Shown piece after piece: positions 23,363-33,460 of a DNA stretch of 34,455 nt. The notes beneath the pieces were generated by a model, which made no database searches, had not been told where the DNA came from, and worked only from the letters and a program-made list of their open reading frames with translations. Location of the stretch: contig JAKPVM010000153.1 of assembly GCA_029572555.1 (NCBI GenBank), positions 1-34,455 on the forward strand, read 5' to 3'. Position numbers and translations under genes: made by a program. Source of the DNA: Verrucomicrobiota bacterium. GTDB lineage: Bacteria > Verrucomicrobiota > Verrucomicrobiia > Limisphaerales > JAKPVM01. Position 1 is the stretch's first letter; each line of letters begins with the position of its first letter.

Positions 23363-24295
23363 ATGTTATATAGATATAAATCTATAAAAAGTTTGGTTTT
23401 TAAATGGAAATTTTCTGTTAAAGCGGGGGGATTTACTTTAATTGAATTGTTAGTTGTCGTTGCCATAATAGCAATTTTAGCGGCGTTACTTTTACCGACT
23501 ATTGGGAAAGCTAAAGAATATGGGAGAAGAATTAAGTGCATCAATAACTTGAAACAATTACAGTTGTGCTGGTTGTTATATGCGAACGATCATGAGGACA
23601 AATTGCCATTGAATAATTATGTTTACGTAGCAAGTTTTGGCACTTCGAATTGTAGTCAGAGTTTATCTAATTTGTCATGGGCTCCTGGAAATGTAAGAAC
23701 CGATATAGATCCCTCAATATTAAAACAAGGTGTTCTTTTCCAATACAATCAAGAAGTTTCAATCTATAAATGTCCATCGGATTTTAGTGTCGTTGAAACT
23801 CCATCGGGGGTCCGAACTGTTGTTCCTCGGGTAAGAAGTTACAATATGAGTATCTGGGTTGCTTGTGATGGCAATATAATTCCCTGCGAAGGTCAAAATA
23901 ATATGTATAAAAAGATAGCGATATATAGATTGAATGAAATACAATCACCATCGCCGGATAGTTTCTTTGTATTTATAGATACTCACGAAGATGCAATCAT
24001 TGACCCAACATTTGGCATTTACCCACCTGACTCGGGAAATTATTTTACATACTATAGAAATGCATGGCTTGATATTCCTGCGCAAAGACATTCAAAAGGA
24101 GCAAACATCAGTTTTGTAGATGGTCATGTTGAATACTGGAGATGGCGTTATCCTAAGGTGTTTTATACGTATGGCCAATATGCTTCACATCCCGATGATT
24201 TGAGGGATTTACGCAGGCTTCAATCCTGTATCCCGACTTATCAAGCAACTATGAAACGTGTGCAGAATCTACCCTGCGGAACAATGCCTCAATAG
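23363..24295 (+). CDS. Type II secretion/type IV pilin-like pseudopilin with H-X9-DG tail
   Basis: A 310-residue protein with a prepilin leader ending in Gly23, cleaved before F24-T-L-I-E28 and followed by a hydrophobic helix ([15 protein letters not shown]). Glu at mature position 5 is present. [21 protein letters not shown] and WAPGNVRTD, and the C-terminal H243-x9-D253-G254, are features of the large pseudopilin family expanded in Verrucomicrobiota, Lentisphaerota and Planctomycetota. It would be processed by a prepilin peptidase and stay anchored by its helix. No secretion or pilus assembly genes lie nearby, as is usual for these scattered paralogues. The first ATG gives a fairly long basic leader of 23 residues. 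The function of individual members is unknown. Confidence 0.9.
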   Translation: MLYRYKSIKSLVFKWKFSVKAGGFTLIELLVVVAIIAILAALLLPTIGKAKEYGRRIKCINNLKQLQLCWLLYANDHEDKLPLNNYVYVASFGTSNCSQSLSNLSWAPGNVRTDIDPSILKQGVLFQYNQEVSIYKCPSDFSVVETPSGVRTVVPRVRSYNMSIWVACDGNIIPCEGQNNMYKKIAIYRLNEIQSPSPDSFFVFIDTHEDAIIDPTFGIYPPDSGNYFTYYRNAWLDIPAQRHSKGANISFVDGHVEYWRWRYPKVFYTYGQYASHPDDLRDLRRLQSCIPTYQATMKRVQNLPCGTMPQ

Positions 24296-24303
24296 TAATC
24301 TTC

Positions 24304-25560
24304 TTATCCATAGTAAGCACTAATAGTTTCTAATGCCTTAATTCTCTGAATTAAATCAGGATGAGAATAATAGACTGAACTATATAAAGGATGTGGGGAC
24401 GGATTTGAGAGATTTTTTTCAGCAAGTTTTTTCAATGCGGTAATTAAATACTCTGGTTTTTCCGATGTTTTTGAAGCAAAGGCATCTGCTTGAAACTCCC
24501 ATTTTCTTGAAAACCGGTTTAAAATTGGGAAAAACCAAAATGTGAAATTGCCTCCAATAAGAAATAATAATAAAATTGTCGGTGCTGGGTTGTCAGTGTT
24601 AAAACCAAATGACTGATAAAACCACTCACTTTTTATTAGGTAGTCCACAATAAATAAACTGATAGCGGTCGACATCAAAGAGAGAAGCAAAGTTTTAATA
24701 AAATGACCGTATTTGTAATGTCCAATTTCGTGAGCCACAACAGATAGAAGTTCGTCTTCAGAAAGTTGATGGATTAATGTATCAAAGAGAACTATTTTTT
24801 TGAATTTGCCAAAACCTGTAAAAAACGCGTTAGAATGTTTTGAACGTTTGCTTCCATCCATTACTTCAATTGATGAAACTGGGAAATTAGTTTTCTCGCA
24901 CAAAGAGAGTAATTTATCTCGTAGGTTTCCATCGGGAAGTTTCCAAAATCTGTTAAATAAAGGCATAAGGATTCTTGGAGCAATTATCATTAGGATTATT
25001 TGAATTATGGATAAGGCGATGAATGCGTAAATAGCCCATTTTGAAGAATTATAATCATAAAGGTAAATTACTAAGCCGGCAATTAAGGTTGTTAAAACCA
25101 GGGAGATTATGAAAAATTTTATGTGGTCAGTTAACCATAGTTTCAAAGTCGTTGTATTGAATTTGAACTTTTCTTCAATGCGAAATTGATAATACCAATC
25201 AAATGGGAGTTTTAATAACAAATATAAGTAACCCATTACGAATATATATAACCCCATTGCGATAGGAGATTCGTGGAAAATGTTGCGAAAAATGTCAAAA
25301 GAATAAGGCAGAATACCACTTGTTAATAAGACTATGAGGATTATTGTTTCGTAAATGAGTTCTACTTTGTTCACTTTTGATTTTTCAAGAGTGTAATTAA
25401 CAGTGAGGTTATATAGATTTTTGTCGATGAAGCCGTTTAATTCTTGTGGGGGCGACTCTTTGTGTTTTAATAAATGTCGTGTATTTAATTCCAGCAAGAT
25501 AAGCTCTGCCGTTGTTCTTGCAAGAATTACGAGGATAATTATTAATAAAATTAAGCCCAT
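24304..25560 (-). CDS. M48 family metallopeptidase, Ste24/CAAX protease-like
   Basis: A 418-residue integral membrane zinc protease. The catalytic motif H277-E-I-G-H281 lies in VVAHEIGHYKYGH, and the third zinc ligand is the Glu in WEFQADAFA. The N-terminal region has several hydrophobic spans and PFDWYYQFRIEEKFKFN, the M48 N-terminal (Ste24-type) signature; FGFNTDNPAPTILLLF also fits Ste24. Full Ste24 architecture distinguishes it from the shorter HtpX. Bacterial Ste24 homologues are not known to process prenylated proteins and probably act in membrane protein quality control. It converges on the pseudopilin gene with eight bases between stops, and its start is 212 bases from the divergent mreB start. 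Confidence 0.92.
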   Translation of the reverse strand: MGLILLIIILVILARTTAELILLELNTRHLLKHKESPPQELNGFIDKNLYNLTVNYTLEKSKVNKVELIYETIILIVLLTSGILPYSFDIFRNIFHESPIAMGLYIFVMGYLYLLLKLPFDWYYQFRIEEKFKFNTTTLKLWLTDHIKFFIISLVLTTLIAGLVIYLYDYNSSKWAIYAFIALSIIQIILMIIAPRILMPLFNRFWKLPDGNLRDKLLSLCEKTNFPVSSIEVMDGSKRSKHSNAFFTGFGKFKKIVLFDTLIHQLSEDELLSVVAHEIGHYKYGHFIKTLLLSLMSTAISLFIVDYLIKSEWFYQSFGFNTDNPAPTILLLFLIGGNFTFWFFPILNRFSRKWEFQADAFASKTSEKPEYLITALKKLAEKNLSNPSPHPLYSSVYYSHPDLIQRIKALETISAYYG

Positions 25561-25672
25561 TTATGCCTTTAATGTAGTTTAAATAAGGACATTTATACAT
25601 AAAATATTCAGAAAAGAATAAGGGTAAATTTCGTATTTAATTATTTTAATCTAAAAATATTTGAGAACATTC

Positions 25673-25700
25673 TTGATTATTGGTGAGAAATAGTTAATAA
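25673..25700 (+). promoter_or_regulatory. Candidate sigma-70-like promoter of the mre operon
   Basis: TTGATT (25673-25678) and TAATAA (25695-25700) are separated by 16 bases, about 70 bases before mreB in the 212-base gap divergent from the M48 protease gene. The surrounding DNA is so AT-rich that such matches arise easily, so this is only a plausible site. A clear AGGAAAGG ribosome site follows at 25757-25764, eight bases before the mreB ATG. Confidence 0.25.
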
Positions 25701-25772
25701 AAGAATCTTGTAATATTGGCGTTTGCCATAAAAGAAATAATTGATAAATTTTAAATAGGAAAGGCAGCGTTC

Positions 25773-26801
25773 ATGTTTGAGCGTCTTAAGAGCCTGTTTT
25801 CAAACGACATAGGTATAGACCTTGGCACAGCGAACTCACTTGTGTATGTGAGAGATCGTGGGATAGTGCTCAGGGAACCTTCTGTAGTTGCCATTGAAGC
25901 CGGAACAAATAATGTTCTTGCTGTTGGCGAAGAAGCCAAAAGGATGTTGGGACGAACTCCCGGCAATATCGTTGCAATCCGCCCAATGAAGGATGGTGTT
26001 ATAACCGACTTTGAGGTAACGGAGGCAATGTTGAGGTATTTTATTCAGAAGGTTCATTACAAGAAGTTGATAGCGCCAAGGGTTGTAGTTGCTGTGCCAT
26101 CGGGGATTACCGAGGTCGAAAGACGGGCTGTAAAAGAATCTGCTACGCAGGCTGGTGCTCGGGAAGTTTATTTAATAGAACAACCTATGGCTTCAGCTAT
26201 AGGTGTAGGTTTACCCGTACATGAGCCGGTAGGAAATATGATAATAGATATTGGAGGTGGTACCACCGAGATAGCTGTTATATCACTTGCCGGAATTGTT
26301 TTCAGTAAAAGCCTGAGGGTGGGGGGAGATGAATTTGACGAAACAATAATTGCTCACATGAAACGCGCCTATAATTTGATGATAGGCGAAAGAACGGCGG
26401 AAGAGATTAAGATTCGGCTCGGATCTGCTTATCCGCTGGAACAGGAATTAACTATGGAAGTGAAAGGGCGCGATTTAAATGCTGGCTTGCCGAAGACTGT
26501 AACAATTCGGTCTGAGGAAATTCGCGAGTCATTACAGGGACCACTTTCATCTATACTTGAGACAATTAGGCTCACGCTTGAACGGTGTCCACCTGAACTT
26601 TCTGCGGATCTTGTTGACCGCGGAATTATTCTTGCAGGTGGAGGTTCTCTTTTGCGCGGGATTGATAGGTTAATAGCGGATGAAACCGGATTACCTGTTC
26701 ATATTGCTGATGATCCGTTATCAGCTGTGGTTACCGGCACCGGCAGGGTTTTGGAAGAAATAAACTTCCTCAAACGCGTCGCCACTGCTGTCAAAGGTTA
26801 A
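25773..26801 (+). CDS. mreB: Rod shape-determining protein MreB
   Basis: A 342-residue bacterial actin that polymerises on the inner membrane and guides lateral wall synthesis. The phosphate-1 loop [13 protein letters not shown] (14-26), [29 protein letters not shown], the phosphate-2 loop [22 protein letters not shown] and the adenosine motif [11 protein letters not shown] are all present. The N-terminal MFERLKSLF is the usual amphipathic membrane-binding helix. Length is standard. The start is fixed by a strong AGGAAAGG ribosome site. It heads a tight operon that runs through mreC, mreD, PBP2, rodA and rng. Confidence 0.98.
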   Translation: MFERLKSLFSNDIGIDLGTANSLVYVRDRGIVLREPSVVAIEAGTNNVLAVGEEAKRMLGRTPGNIVAIRPMKDGVITDFEVTEAMLRYFIQKVHYKKLIAPRVVVAVPSGITEVERRAVKESATQAGAREVYLIEQPMASAIGVGLPVHEPVGNMIIDIGGGTTEIAVISLAGIVFSKSLRVGGDEFDETIIAHMKRAYNLMIGERTAEEIKIRLGSAYPLEQELTMEVKGRDLNAGLPKTVTIRSEEIRESLQGPLSSILETIRLTLERCPPELSADLVDRGIILAGGGSLLRGIDRLIADETGLPVHIADDPLSAVVTGTGRVLEEINFLKRVATAVKG

Positions 26802-26835
26802 TTCTTGATTCGCCACACAAATGTGTGTTGGCATA

Positions 26836-27639
26836 ATGTTCAGGAAGAAAAGTTACATAATTATTTTAGTATCACTACTGGCGTTAACAGTGATAATGTC
26901 GCTGCCGGGTAGTATTAACTCCCGTTTGAAATTGATTGCAGGAGGTATTTTTATTCCAATATTTGGGGTTTCCAGTGCATTGGATAAAACAGGAGAAAAA
27001 TTATCTAATATTGTTATTCCTGAAGAGGAGACCCGTTTTAAACTCAAACAATTAGAGGAAGAAAATCAGAGGTTGAAGATTCAGATAATGCAATTTCAAA
27101 CGGTTCTTGATGAGAATCTGTTATTAAGGTCTAACCTGAATTGGCAGGCGCGGTCTCCGTGGAAATTAAAAGCAGCTAACGTGGTTGCACGCGACCCTTC
27201 AATGTGGTGGAAAGGTGTACATATTGATATTGGATTAAAGGATGGAATCAGGCCAAATTTGCCAGTGATAACGACTGATGGTCTGGTAGGAAGAATAGAA
27301 GAATGTGCTTATACGCGTTCAGTCGTGGTATTGCTTGGGGATCCAAAATGTAGAGTTTCAGTAGTTGTCCCAGAAGCTAAGGATTGCGGAATAATTGCGC
27401 CTTCTCAAGCAGGATTTTTTAATGGTAAATATGTAGATTTGATGTATTTAACACGCGGCAACGAGTTAAAACCGGGACAGGCTGTATATACAAGTGGGCT
27501 TGGGAATATTTTCCCGGAGGGGATTTATGTGGGTAGAATTGTTGATATTAGAAGCGCCGATGGTTTGTATCTTGAAGCGCGGGTTCAGGTTGGTGCTAAT
27601 TTAAATTCGTTAAATGTAGTATGGGTGATATTGAAATGA
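26836..27639 (+). CDS. mreC: Rod shape-determining protein MreC
   Basis: A 267-residue periplasmic scaffold with a short basic start (MFRKKSY), one membrane segment (about 6-30), a coiled coil (about 62-95, rich in E/K/L with QLEEENQRLKIQIMQ), and a double beta-barrel C-terminal domain (NVVARDPSMWWKGVHIDIG; VYTSGLGNIFPEGIYVGRI). These match MreC throughout. An earlier ATG at 26821 would add MCVGI; neither has a Shine-Dalgarno. I chose 26836 because MFRKK-type starts are usual. It follows mreB by about 34 bases and overlaps mreD. Confidence 0.93.
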   Translation: MFRKKSYIIILVSLLALTVIMSLPGSINSRLKLIAGGIFIPIFGVSSALDKTGEKLSNIVIPEEETRFKLKQLEEENQRLKIQIMQFQTVLDENLLLRSNLNWQARSPWKLKAANVVARDPSMWWKGVHIDIGLKDGIRPNLPVITTDGLVGRIEECAYTRSVVVLLGDPKCRVSVVVPEAKDCGIIAPSQAGFFNGKYVDLMYLTRGNELKPGQAVYTSGLGNIFPEGIYVGRIVDIRSADGLYLEARVQVGANLNSLNVVWVILK

Positions 27640-28187
27640 ATTTTTCTTATACAATATTTTTATTAATAATTGGTTATATTATTGTGGCTCTTGAAATAAC
27701 AATTTTTGCGCAAATCAGAGGAATCACAGGATTTGATGTGGATTTATTACCAGCAGTTGTGGCTTGCATCGGACTAATTTCTCCAATTGAAACTATGTTA
27801 ATTGTCTCTTGCATAGTGGGAATTATGTATGATGCGGTTTCTTTAAACCCTTTGGGTGTAACATCATTTTCTTTAATTATACCGGGTATTATGATTTATA
27901 CTGTCCGCCATTTGTTTATGCCAAAACAATGGCAACTCCAGTTTTTGTGTGGTTTATTTGTTGGGATTATGCAACCACTAATATCATTTATTATATTATT
28001 ATCAATGAGAAGAGCGCCGTTTTTTTCGGTCGATGTGATTATGGTGATAACAGTGTCCGGATTGATTTGTGGTTTTGTTACACCGGCTATTTACAAAACA
28101 GTTAGCTGGTTAGATAAAACATTTAATTATAAAAAGGTTAATAAAAATAGTTTTAGACAGGATAGAGAAATAATTCGTGGTAAGTAA
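27636..28187 (+). CDS. mreD: Rod shape-determining protein MreD
   Basis: A 183-residue integral membrane protein with five or six hydrophobic spans and the internal pattern GIMYDAVSLNPLGVTSFSLIIPG that matches the MreD signature (G-x-x-x-D-x-x-x-x-x-P-L-G). It is a partner of MreC in the elongasome. The ATG at 27636 overlaps the mreC stop in ATGA, suggesting translational coupling. An earlier ATG at 27621 would add five residues. Sequence conservation is low in this family, so identification also relies on position between mreC and the PBP2 gene. Confidence 0.88.
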   Translation: MNFSYTIFLLIIGYIIVALEITIFAQIRGITGFDVDLLPAVVACIGLISPIETMLIVSCIVGIMYDAVSLNPLGVTSFSLIIPGIMIYTVRHLFMPKQWQLQFLCGLFVGIMQPLISFIILLSMRRAPFFSVDVIMVITVSGLICGFVTPAIYKTVSWLDKTFNYKKVNKNSFRQDREIIRGK

Positions 28188-28188
28188 A

Positions 28189-30213
28189 ATGGCAAATACT
28201 GATAAAAAAGAACAACCAGAATACCGTTTGAGGATTATAAGTTGGTTTATTGTTTCTGGCTTGTTTATGCTGGTAAGCGTGCTCTGGTATTTGCAAGTAG
28301 TTAAAGGTAAGGAATTTGCAGATGAACAAGTTTTTCAATCATCAAGGAGTGTAAGGATCCCAGCAGTCAGGGGAAAAATCCTTGATGCAAATGGAAATTC
28401 ACTTGCAGAGAGCCGTCCAAGTTATAGGCTTTGTCTCTATCTTGAAGAATTAAGTCCATTGTTCAAAAAGGCTTATTCAACTGCAATAACAAATGAAGCA
28501 CAACAAGTTCTTAAACAACACGGGCGAAGGTTATCATCTCAGGAGCGACAACTAATTGCCAGAAAGGCCAGATATTGGGCAGCAAGCAATTCTATTTATC
28601 GTGCTGGGCTTCTACTCGGACAACAAATTCAACTTAACGAAGACTATTTTGATAAGCATTACAGGGAACGGCTTGCCATACCCATGCCGATATCTGCTGA
28701 ATTAACTTCAACTCAGATGGCAATGTTTCAAGAATCGTCATACATACCACCCGGAGTAGATATTGATGTCCAGCCGTTGCGTTTTTATCCGTATAACACC
28801 ATCGCAGCGCATATCATAGGATATTTAGCAAGAAACGACCAGCCAGTGGATGGGGAAGATGCATTTTTTAATTACTTGCTCCCCGATTACAAAGGGGTCA
28901 TTGGAATTGAATGGGTCTTTGATAATTATTTAAGGGGGAAAGCTGGATATAAATCTGTTATGGTTAATAACTTAGGGTATAGACAATCTGAAAGTGTTTG
29001 GACGCCAGCCGAACCCGGAAATAATGTGGTTTTGACGATTGATGTTAAAATTCAAGAGATTGCAGAAAAGTCGCTGCGGACTGGTTTTGAAAATGTTAAA
29101 GGCGCCGTCGTCGTAATGAACCCAGAAAATGGAGATATTTTAGCCATTGCATCTTCACCTTCCTACAATCCAAATGACTTTATACCGCGGATTTCAAGCC
29201 AAGAGATGACATATCTTAATGATTCTAATTTAAGACCTATGATTAACAGAGCATCGCAGGAACGTTATCCACCGGGGTCGGTATTTAAAATTGTTACTGC
29301 TCTTGCTTGCCTTGAGTCTGGAATTAATCCTACGGAAAAGTATATTGTGCAGCCAGATCCTTCTAATCCTTCGCATGGGTGTATATATGTTGGGAATCGG
29401 AAAATAAGGGACACTGCGCCCCCCGGTGAATATGACTTGCACAGGGCATTGGTCAAATCCTCCAACTCGTATTTTATACATTGTGGATTAAAAGCTGGTT
29501 TAAAAAGAATATTAGAAATGGGAAATAGATTTTATTTTGGTAAGTCTATGGAATTGCCTACTGGACAGAGCGATAAAGGATTTTTTCCTGATGAAAATTG
29601 GATAAAAGGACAGTCTCAACGGGGCAATATATGGACAGATGGCGACACTGCAAATCTATGTATAGGGCAGGGGAGTATTGCTGTCAACCCGGTGCAGATT
29701 GCGGTATTAATTAGTGCTGTGGCTAATGGAGGTAAGGTATTTTATCCGCGATTAGTCCAGCGGATTGAACCTATGGAAATAGGAATGTCAACAGGCAAAA
29801 AATTAGAATTTTCAACGAGGACGCGAGGTTTATTGAATGTATCTAATGAACATTTGCAGTTTGTTAAAAAAGCAATGCTTGATGATGTGGAAGATATTGA
29901 AGGAACAGGAAGGGCTGCGGCAGTAACGGGGTTAAAAATAGCCGGTAAAACCGGCACCGCAGAGGTTCAGGAAGGAGCGGTAACTGTTGATAAAATCGCA
30001 TGGTTTGCTTCGTATGCGCCTTATGAATCTCCTAAATATGTTGTTGTGGTTATGATAGAAGGCGGAGTTTCTGGGGGCAGAACGTGCGCCCCAATCGCAG
30101 GACAAATTTATCGTGGAATATTGAACCTTGAAAGGATGAAACGACTAAAAGCAAGTCAACTTGCAAGTGATGATACGATTAAAACAGAATTTGCTGAAAT
30201 CGGAACGAATTAA
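28189..30213 (+). CDS. mrdA: Penicillin-binding protein 2 (elongasome transpeptidase)
   Basis: A 674-residue class B PBP that cross-links peptidoglycan during elongation. It has an N-terminal membrane anchor (about 16-35), the VRGKILDANGNSLAESRPSY pedestal motif, and a transpeptidase domain with the nucleophile in PGS364-V-F-K367, S424-S-N426, and K587-T-G. These three motifs are intact. Full length is slightly longer than E. coli PBP2 (633 residues). An in-frame GTG at 28177 inside mreD would add four residues; the ATG, one base after the mreD stop, is preferred. It is followed immediately by rodA, its SEDS glycosyltransferase partner. Confidence 0.95.
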   Translation: MANTDKKEQPEYRLRIISWFIVSGLFMLVSVLWYLQVVKGKEFADEQVFQSSRSVRIPAVRGKILDANGNSLAESRPSYRLCLYLEELSPLFKKAYSTAITNEAQQVLKQHGRRLSSQERQLIARKARYWAASNSIYRAGLLLGQQIQLNEDYFDKHYRERLAIPMPISAELTSTQMAMFQESSYIPPGVDIDVQPLRFYPYNTIAAHIIGYLARNDQPVDGEDAFFNYLLPDYKGVIGIEWVFDNYLRGKAGYKSVMVNNLGYRQSESVWTPAEPGNNVVLTIDVKIQEIAEKSLRTGFENVKGAVVVMNPENGDILAIASSPSYNPNDFIPRISSQEMTYLNDSNLRPMINRASQERYPPGSVFKIVTALACLESGINPTEKYIVQPDPSNPSHGCIYVGNRKIRDTAPPGEYDLHRALVKSSNSYFIHCGLKAGLKRILEMGNRFYFGKSMELPTGQSDKGFFPDENWIKGQSQRGNIWTDGDTANLCIGQGSIAVNPVQIAVLISAVANGGKVFYPRLVQRIEPMEIGMSTGKKLEFSTRTRGLLNVSNEHLQFVKKAMLDDVEDIEGTGRAAAVTGLKIAGKTGTAEVQEGAVTVDKIAWFASYAPYESPKYVVVVMIEGGVSGGRTCAPIAGQIYRGILNLERMKRLKASQLASDDTIKTEFAEIGTN

Positions 30214-31413
30214 ATGGATTTGGCTGATTTAAAGAAAAAAGAATCACGTTTGATGTGGTTATTGATGGTGGCTATAGCCGGATTGATGGTTATTGGCATT
30301 GCTTTTGTATATTCAGCGAGCGAGGCGAACGAAGCACTTGCTTCACTGCCTTTTTATAGACAGCGATATTTTATGCAACTCGTTTGGTATGTTCTCGGGG
30401 TTGCTTCTGCTTTTGTTGTATGTTTGGTGACATATCATACAATTGTTCGTTGGTCGTATTTAATTTACTGGGTAATGATTGGATTATTGTTTTTTGTATT
30501 AATCTTTGGAGTTAAACGATACGGCGGTACCAGGTGGCTTGATTTTGGTTTTTTCCAATTTCAACCATCTGAATTTGCTAAAATTGCCTTTATCATTGCC
30601 TTTGCAAACTATTTGAGTAGACCAATAGAGGAATTAAAAAAAACAAAGGTTTTATGTAAAGCATTAGGGATGGCATTTTTGCCTTTTATTTTAATATTAA
30701 AAGAACCAGACCTCGGCTCTGCAATTGTTTTTATGCCAGTTTGTTTGGCTATGATGTATATTGCAGAGGTGCCGACCAGATTTTTAAGAAACCTAATAAT
30801 CTTAACGGTGGCTGTAAGCGGACTATTCTTCGTTGATATTTTGTTTGCGCCACCGAATTGGCAAATTAAATTACATGATTATCAAAGACGACGATTATTA
30901 GTATTTTTTGGAAAGGATTACGCTCCAGCTGATGCTACTCCAGCTGAGCGGAAAAGACTGCAACTACAACAATTGAACGACAGTTATAATATCCGACAGG
31001 CACTTATATCTGTTGGTTCAGGCGGAATTTTTGGCAAGGGATGGAGACAGGGAACGCAAACTGCCCTTGGCTACCTCCCACGCGCAGTAGCCCACAACGA
31101 TTTTATTTTTTCTGTTATAGCAGAGGAAAGCGGTTTTGTGGGCGGTATAATAGTAGTGGCATTATATGGGGTTATTCTATTTTCGGGAATAACCATTGCA
31201 TCCAGGGCTGGCGACCAATTAGGAAAATTGATTGCCGTTGGTATTGTTGTTCTGATTTTTAGCCATGTTTTCATAAACATAGGTATGAATATCAGAGTTG
31301 TACCGGTTACGGGCATTCCGCTGCCATTAGTAAGTTATGGAGGCTCATCAGTAATCTGTTTTTTGGTCGCCGCAGGACTATTACAGAATATTTATCAAAA
31401 TCGGAGGACTTAA
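30214..31413 (+). CDS. rodA: SEDS peptidoglycan glycosyltransferase RodA
   Basis: A 399-residue polytopic membrane protein with about ten spans that polymerises lipid II with PBP2. Signatures are YGGTRWLDFGFFQFQPSEFAKI, the long periplasmic loop ending GSGGIFGKGWRQGTQTALGYLP, AHNDFIFSVIAEESGF, and the C-terminal NIGMNIRVVPVTGIPLPLVSYGGSS. The loop containing YQRRRLLVFFGKDYAPADAT is somewhat longer than in E. coli RodA. FtsW is the paralogue; the operon partner PBP2 and mreBCD argue for RodA. Its ATG follows the PBP2 stop with no gap. Confidence 0.95.
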   Translation: MDLADLKKKESRLMWLLMVAIAGLMVIGIAFVYSASEANEALASLPFYRQRYFMQLVWYVLGVASAFVVCLVTYHTIVRWSYLIYWVMIGLLFFVLIFGVKRYGGTRWLDFGFFQFQPSEFAKIAFIIAFANYLSRPIEELKKTKVLCKALGMAFLPFILILKEPDLGSAIVFMPVCLAMMYIAEVPTRFLRNLIILTVAVSGLFFVDILFAPPNWQIKLHDYQRRRLLVFFGKDYAPADATPAERKRLQLQQLNDSYNIRQALISVGSGGIFGKGWRQGTQTALGYLPRAVAHNDFIFSVIAEESGFVGGIIVVALYGVILFSGITIASRAGDQLGKLIAVGIVVLIFSHVFINIGMNIRVVPVTGIPLPLVSYGGSSVICFLVAAGLLQNIYQNRRT

Positions 31414-31415
31414 TT

Positions 31416-33407
31416 ATGAGTGATATGAACAAAAATTTTTCGAGACGACGCAATATAATTCATTTCCGTCCCAAAGGTGGAATTGGACATGGTAAATCGC
31501 CATTAAATCAATCAAACGAACAAAGAATTGAAGAGTTAGGAGATAAGGTAGAGATAGATAAAATTTTTGATAAAAAACGATATGAACGTGATATAGCAAA
31601 AAGTGAGGCGATACTATCCCAAAAAGGAGCGACCGTTACAGCTGGTAGCAAAGAAACTAACATCGAGTCTAAAAAAGAAGTTACTGAAAGAAGCAAACCG
31701 GTTGAGAACCAGCCTTATAAAATGGTTGAAATTGAAGAAATACCACCAAAAGGATTATATCAAAAAGCCACTTACGCAGTTGGAAAAATTATAAAGGGAA
31801 TATTCGATATTGTTAAGCCGCCAAACCGTGTTCATAAGGAGATAGTGATAAATGTGGAATCCCTTGAAACGAGGGTGGCTGTTCTTGAGGATGGAAAATT
31901 GGAGGAGTTTACTATTGAACGGACTAATCAAGAACGGCTTGCCGGTAGTATTTTTAAAGGTAAAGTCAGAAATCTTGAAGATGGTTTGAAAGCAGCTTTT
32001 GTTGATATTGGATATGAGAAAAACGCATTTCTTCATTATTGGGATATTGTACCAAGTAACCTTGATACATCATACGAAGTCGTAGAAAGAGAGGGTAGAA
32101 AACGGGAACGTGAAAAACCCAAGGTAACTCAAAAAGATATTCCAAGACTTTATCCAGTTGGAAGCGAAATTGTTGTTCAGGTTACAAAAGGACCAATTGG
32201 GACTAAAGGACCGAGGGTGACGACAAATCTTGTTTTACCCGGCAGGTATCTTGTATTACTTCCAAATTCTGAACAATGTGGGATATCAAGAAAAATTGAC
32301 GACACAGAAGAGCGTCAGAGACTAAAAAAGATTTTACAAAAACTTGATATTCCTGATGGAATGGGTGTGATAATAAGGACGGCTGGAGAGGGGCAGAAAT
32401 ATAGGTATTTTGTGAGAGACCTTGCATTGTTATTGGAAGAGTGGCGAGAAATCCAGCGTAAAATCACAGAAAATGAGGCTCCATGTTGTGTTTTTCAGGA
32501 GCCGGATTTGATTGAAAGAACAGTGAGAGATTTTTTAACAGATGATATTGAAAGGGTTGTAATAGATGATGTAAAGGCTTATGACAGAGTTAAATTAGTT
32601 GTGGGCAAAATATCAAAACGTTCTGTAAATAAAATTAAATATTACAATGAACCAATACCGCTTTTTGATAAGTTTGGAATTTCACGCCAGATTGAACAGG
32701 CTTTTTCGCGACAGGTCCATCTTAAGAGCGGCGGGTATATTGTCATTGATGAAACTGAAGCCCTTGTTGCAATAGATGTAAACACTGGTAAATATAAGAC
32801 AGACCCCAAAGAACAAGATTCAACTATATTAAAGGTGAACCTTGAAGCTGCTGATGAAATATGCCGTCAGCTAAGGTTGAGAAATATGGGCGGATTGATT
32901 GTCCTTGATTTTATTGATATGAAATCAAGGCGCGACCAGCAATCGGTTTATAGCAGAATGCGACATAATTTAAAACGTGACAGAGCAAAGACGCACTTAT
33001 TACCCATTTCTCCATTAGGACTGATGGAGATGACACGTCAAAGGCATTCTGAAAGCGTTCGGGCTTCAATCTATGACGATTGCCCTTATTGTGGTGGTCG
33101 TGGGATAGTAAAAAGCACTTTGACTATGAGCGTTGAAATCCAACGCAAATTAGTAGAAGTGTTGAAGAGGCGACAAAGAGATGAGCAAGATTTTAATTTG
33201 GCGATAATTGCCAATCCCGATGTTATTGAGCGAATGAAAGTTGAGGACGAAAAAATCTTTATTGAACTCGAGAAAAAATATTTCTGTAAAATAAACTTAA
33301 AATCAGATGCTGCTTGCCATTTAGAACAATATAAAATAATAAACGAAAATACAAATGAGGAACTTATGAGTTCTAAACCGCAAATGAAAGTTCCTAAATC
33401 AAACTAA
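31416..33407 (+). CDS. rng: Ribonuclease E/G with N-terminal extension
   Basis: A 663-residue endoribonuclease for rRNA and mRNA processing. The catalytic core starts with IVINVESLETRVAVLEDGKL at about residue 143, followed by the S1 domain (AGSIFKGKV, AAFVDIGYEKNAFLH). Metal-binding aspartates are D454 (AIDVNTG) and D498 (VLDFIDM), and the zinc-link pair is C556-P-Y-C559. The 58-residue distance from the second Asp to the first Cys equals that of E. coli RNase E (346 to 404). The first roughly 140 residues are a charged, low-complexity extension not found in E. coli RNase G. It starts two bases after rodA; linkage of rng to mre genes is common in bacteria. No clear terminator follows. Confidence 0.93.
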   Translation: MSDMNKNFSRRRNIIHFRPKGGIGHGKSPLNQSNEQRIEELGDKVEIDKIFDKKRYERDIAKSEAILSQKGATVTAGSKETNIESKKEVTERSKPVENQPYKMVEIEEIPPKGLYQKATYAVGKIIKGIFDIVKPPNRVHKEIVINVESLETRVAVLEDGKLEEFTIERTNQERLAGSIFKGKVRNLEDGLKAAFVDIGYEKNAFLHYWDIVPSNLDTSYEVVEREGRKREREKPKVTQKDIPRLYPVGSEIVVQVTKGPIGTKGPRVTTNLVLPGRYLVLLPNSEQCGISRKIDDTEERQRLKKILQKLDIPDGMGVIIRTAGEGQKYRYFVRDLALLLEEWREIQRKITENEAPCCVFQEPDLIERTVRDFLTDDIERVVIDDVKAYDRVKLVVGKISKRSVNKIKYYNEPIPLFDKFGISRQIEQAFSRQVHLKSGGYIVIDETEALVAIDVNTGKYKTDPKEQDSTILKVNLEAADEICRQLRLRNMGGLIVLDFIDMKSRRDQQSVYSRMRHNLKRDRAKTHLLPISPLGLMEMTRQRHSESVRASIYDDCPYCGGRGIVKSTLTMSVEIQRKLVEVLKRRQRDEQDFNLAIIANPDVIERMKVEDEKIFIELEKKYFCKINLKSDAACHLEQYKIINENTNEELMSSKPQMKVPKSN

Positions 33408-33460
33408 ATCGAATAAAAATGATCATTTTGAAAGAAGGCTTGTTGTAAGTACAAATCTTT

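Noticed and set aside
33416-33429. Perfect 14-bp palindrome AAAATGATCATTTT between the convergent rng and dedA genes
   Set aside because: It has no loop and no T tract and is AT-rich, so it is a weak terminator candidate. It could be an operator but nothing supports that.
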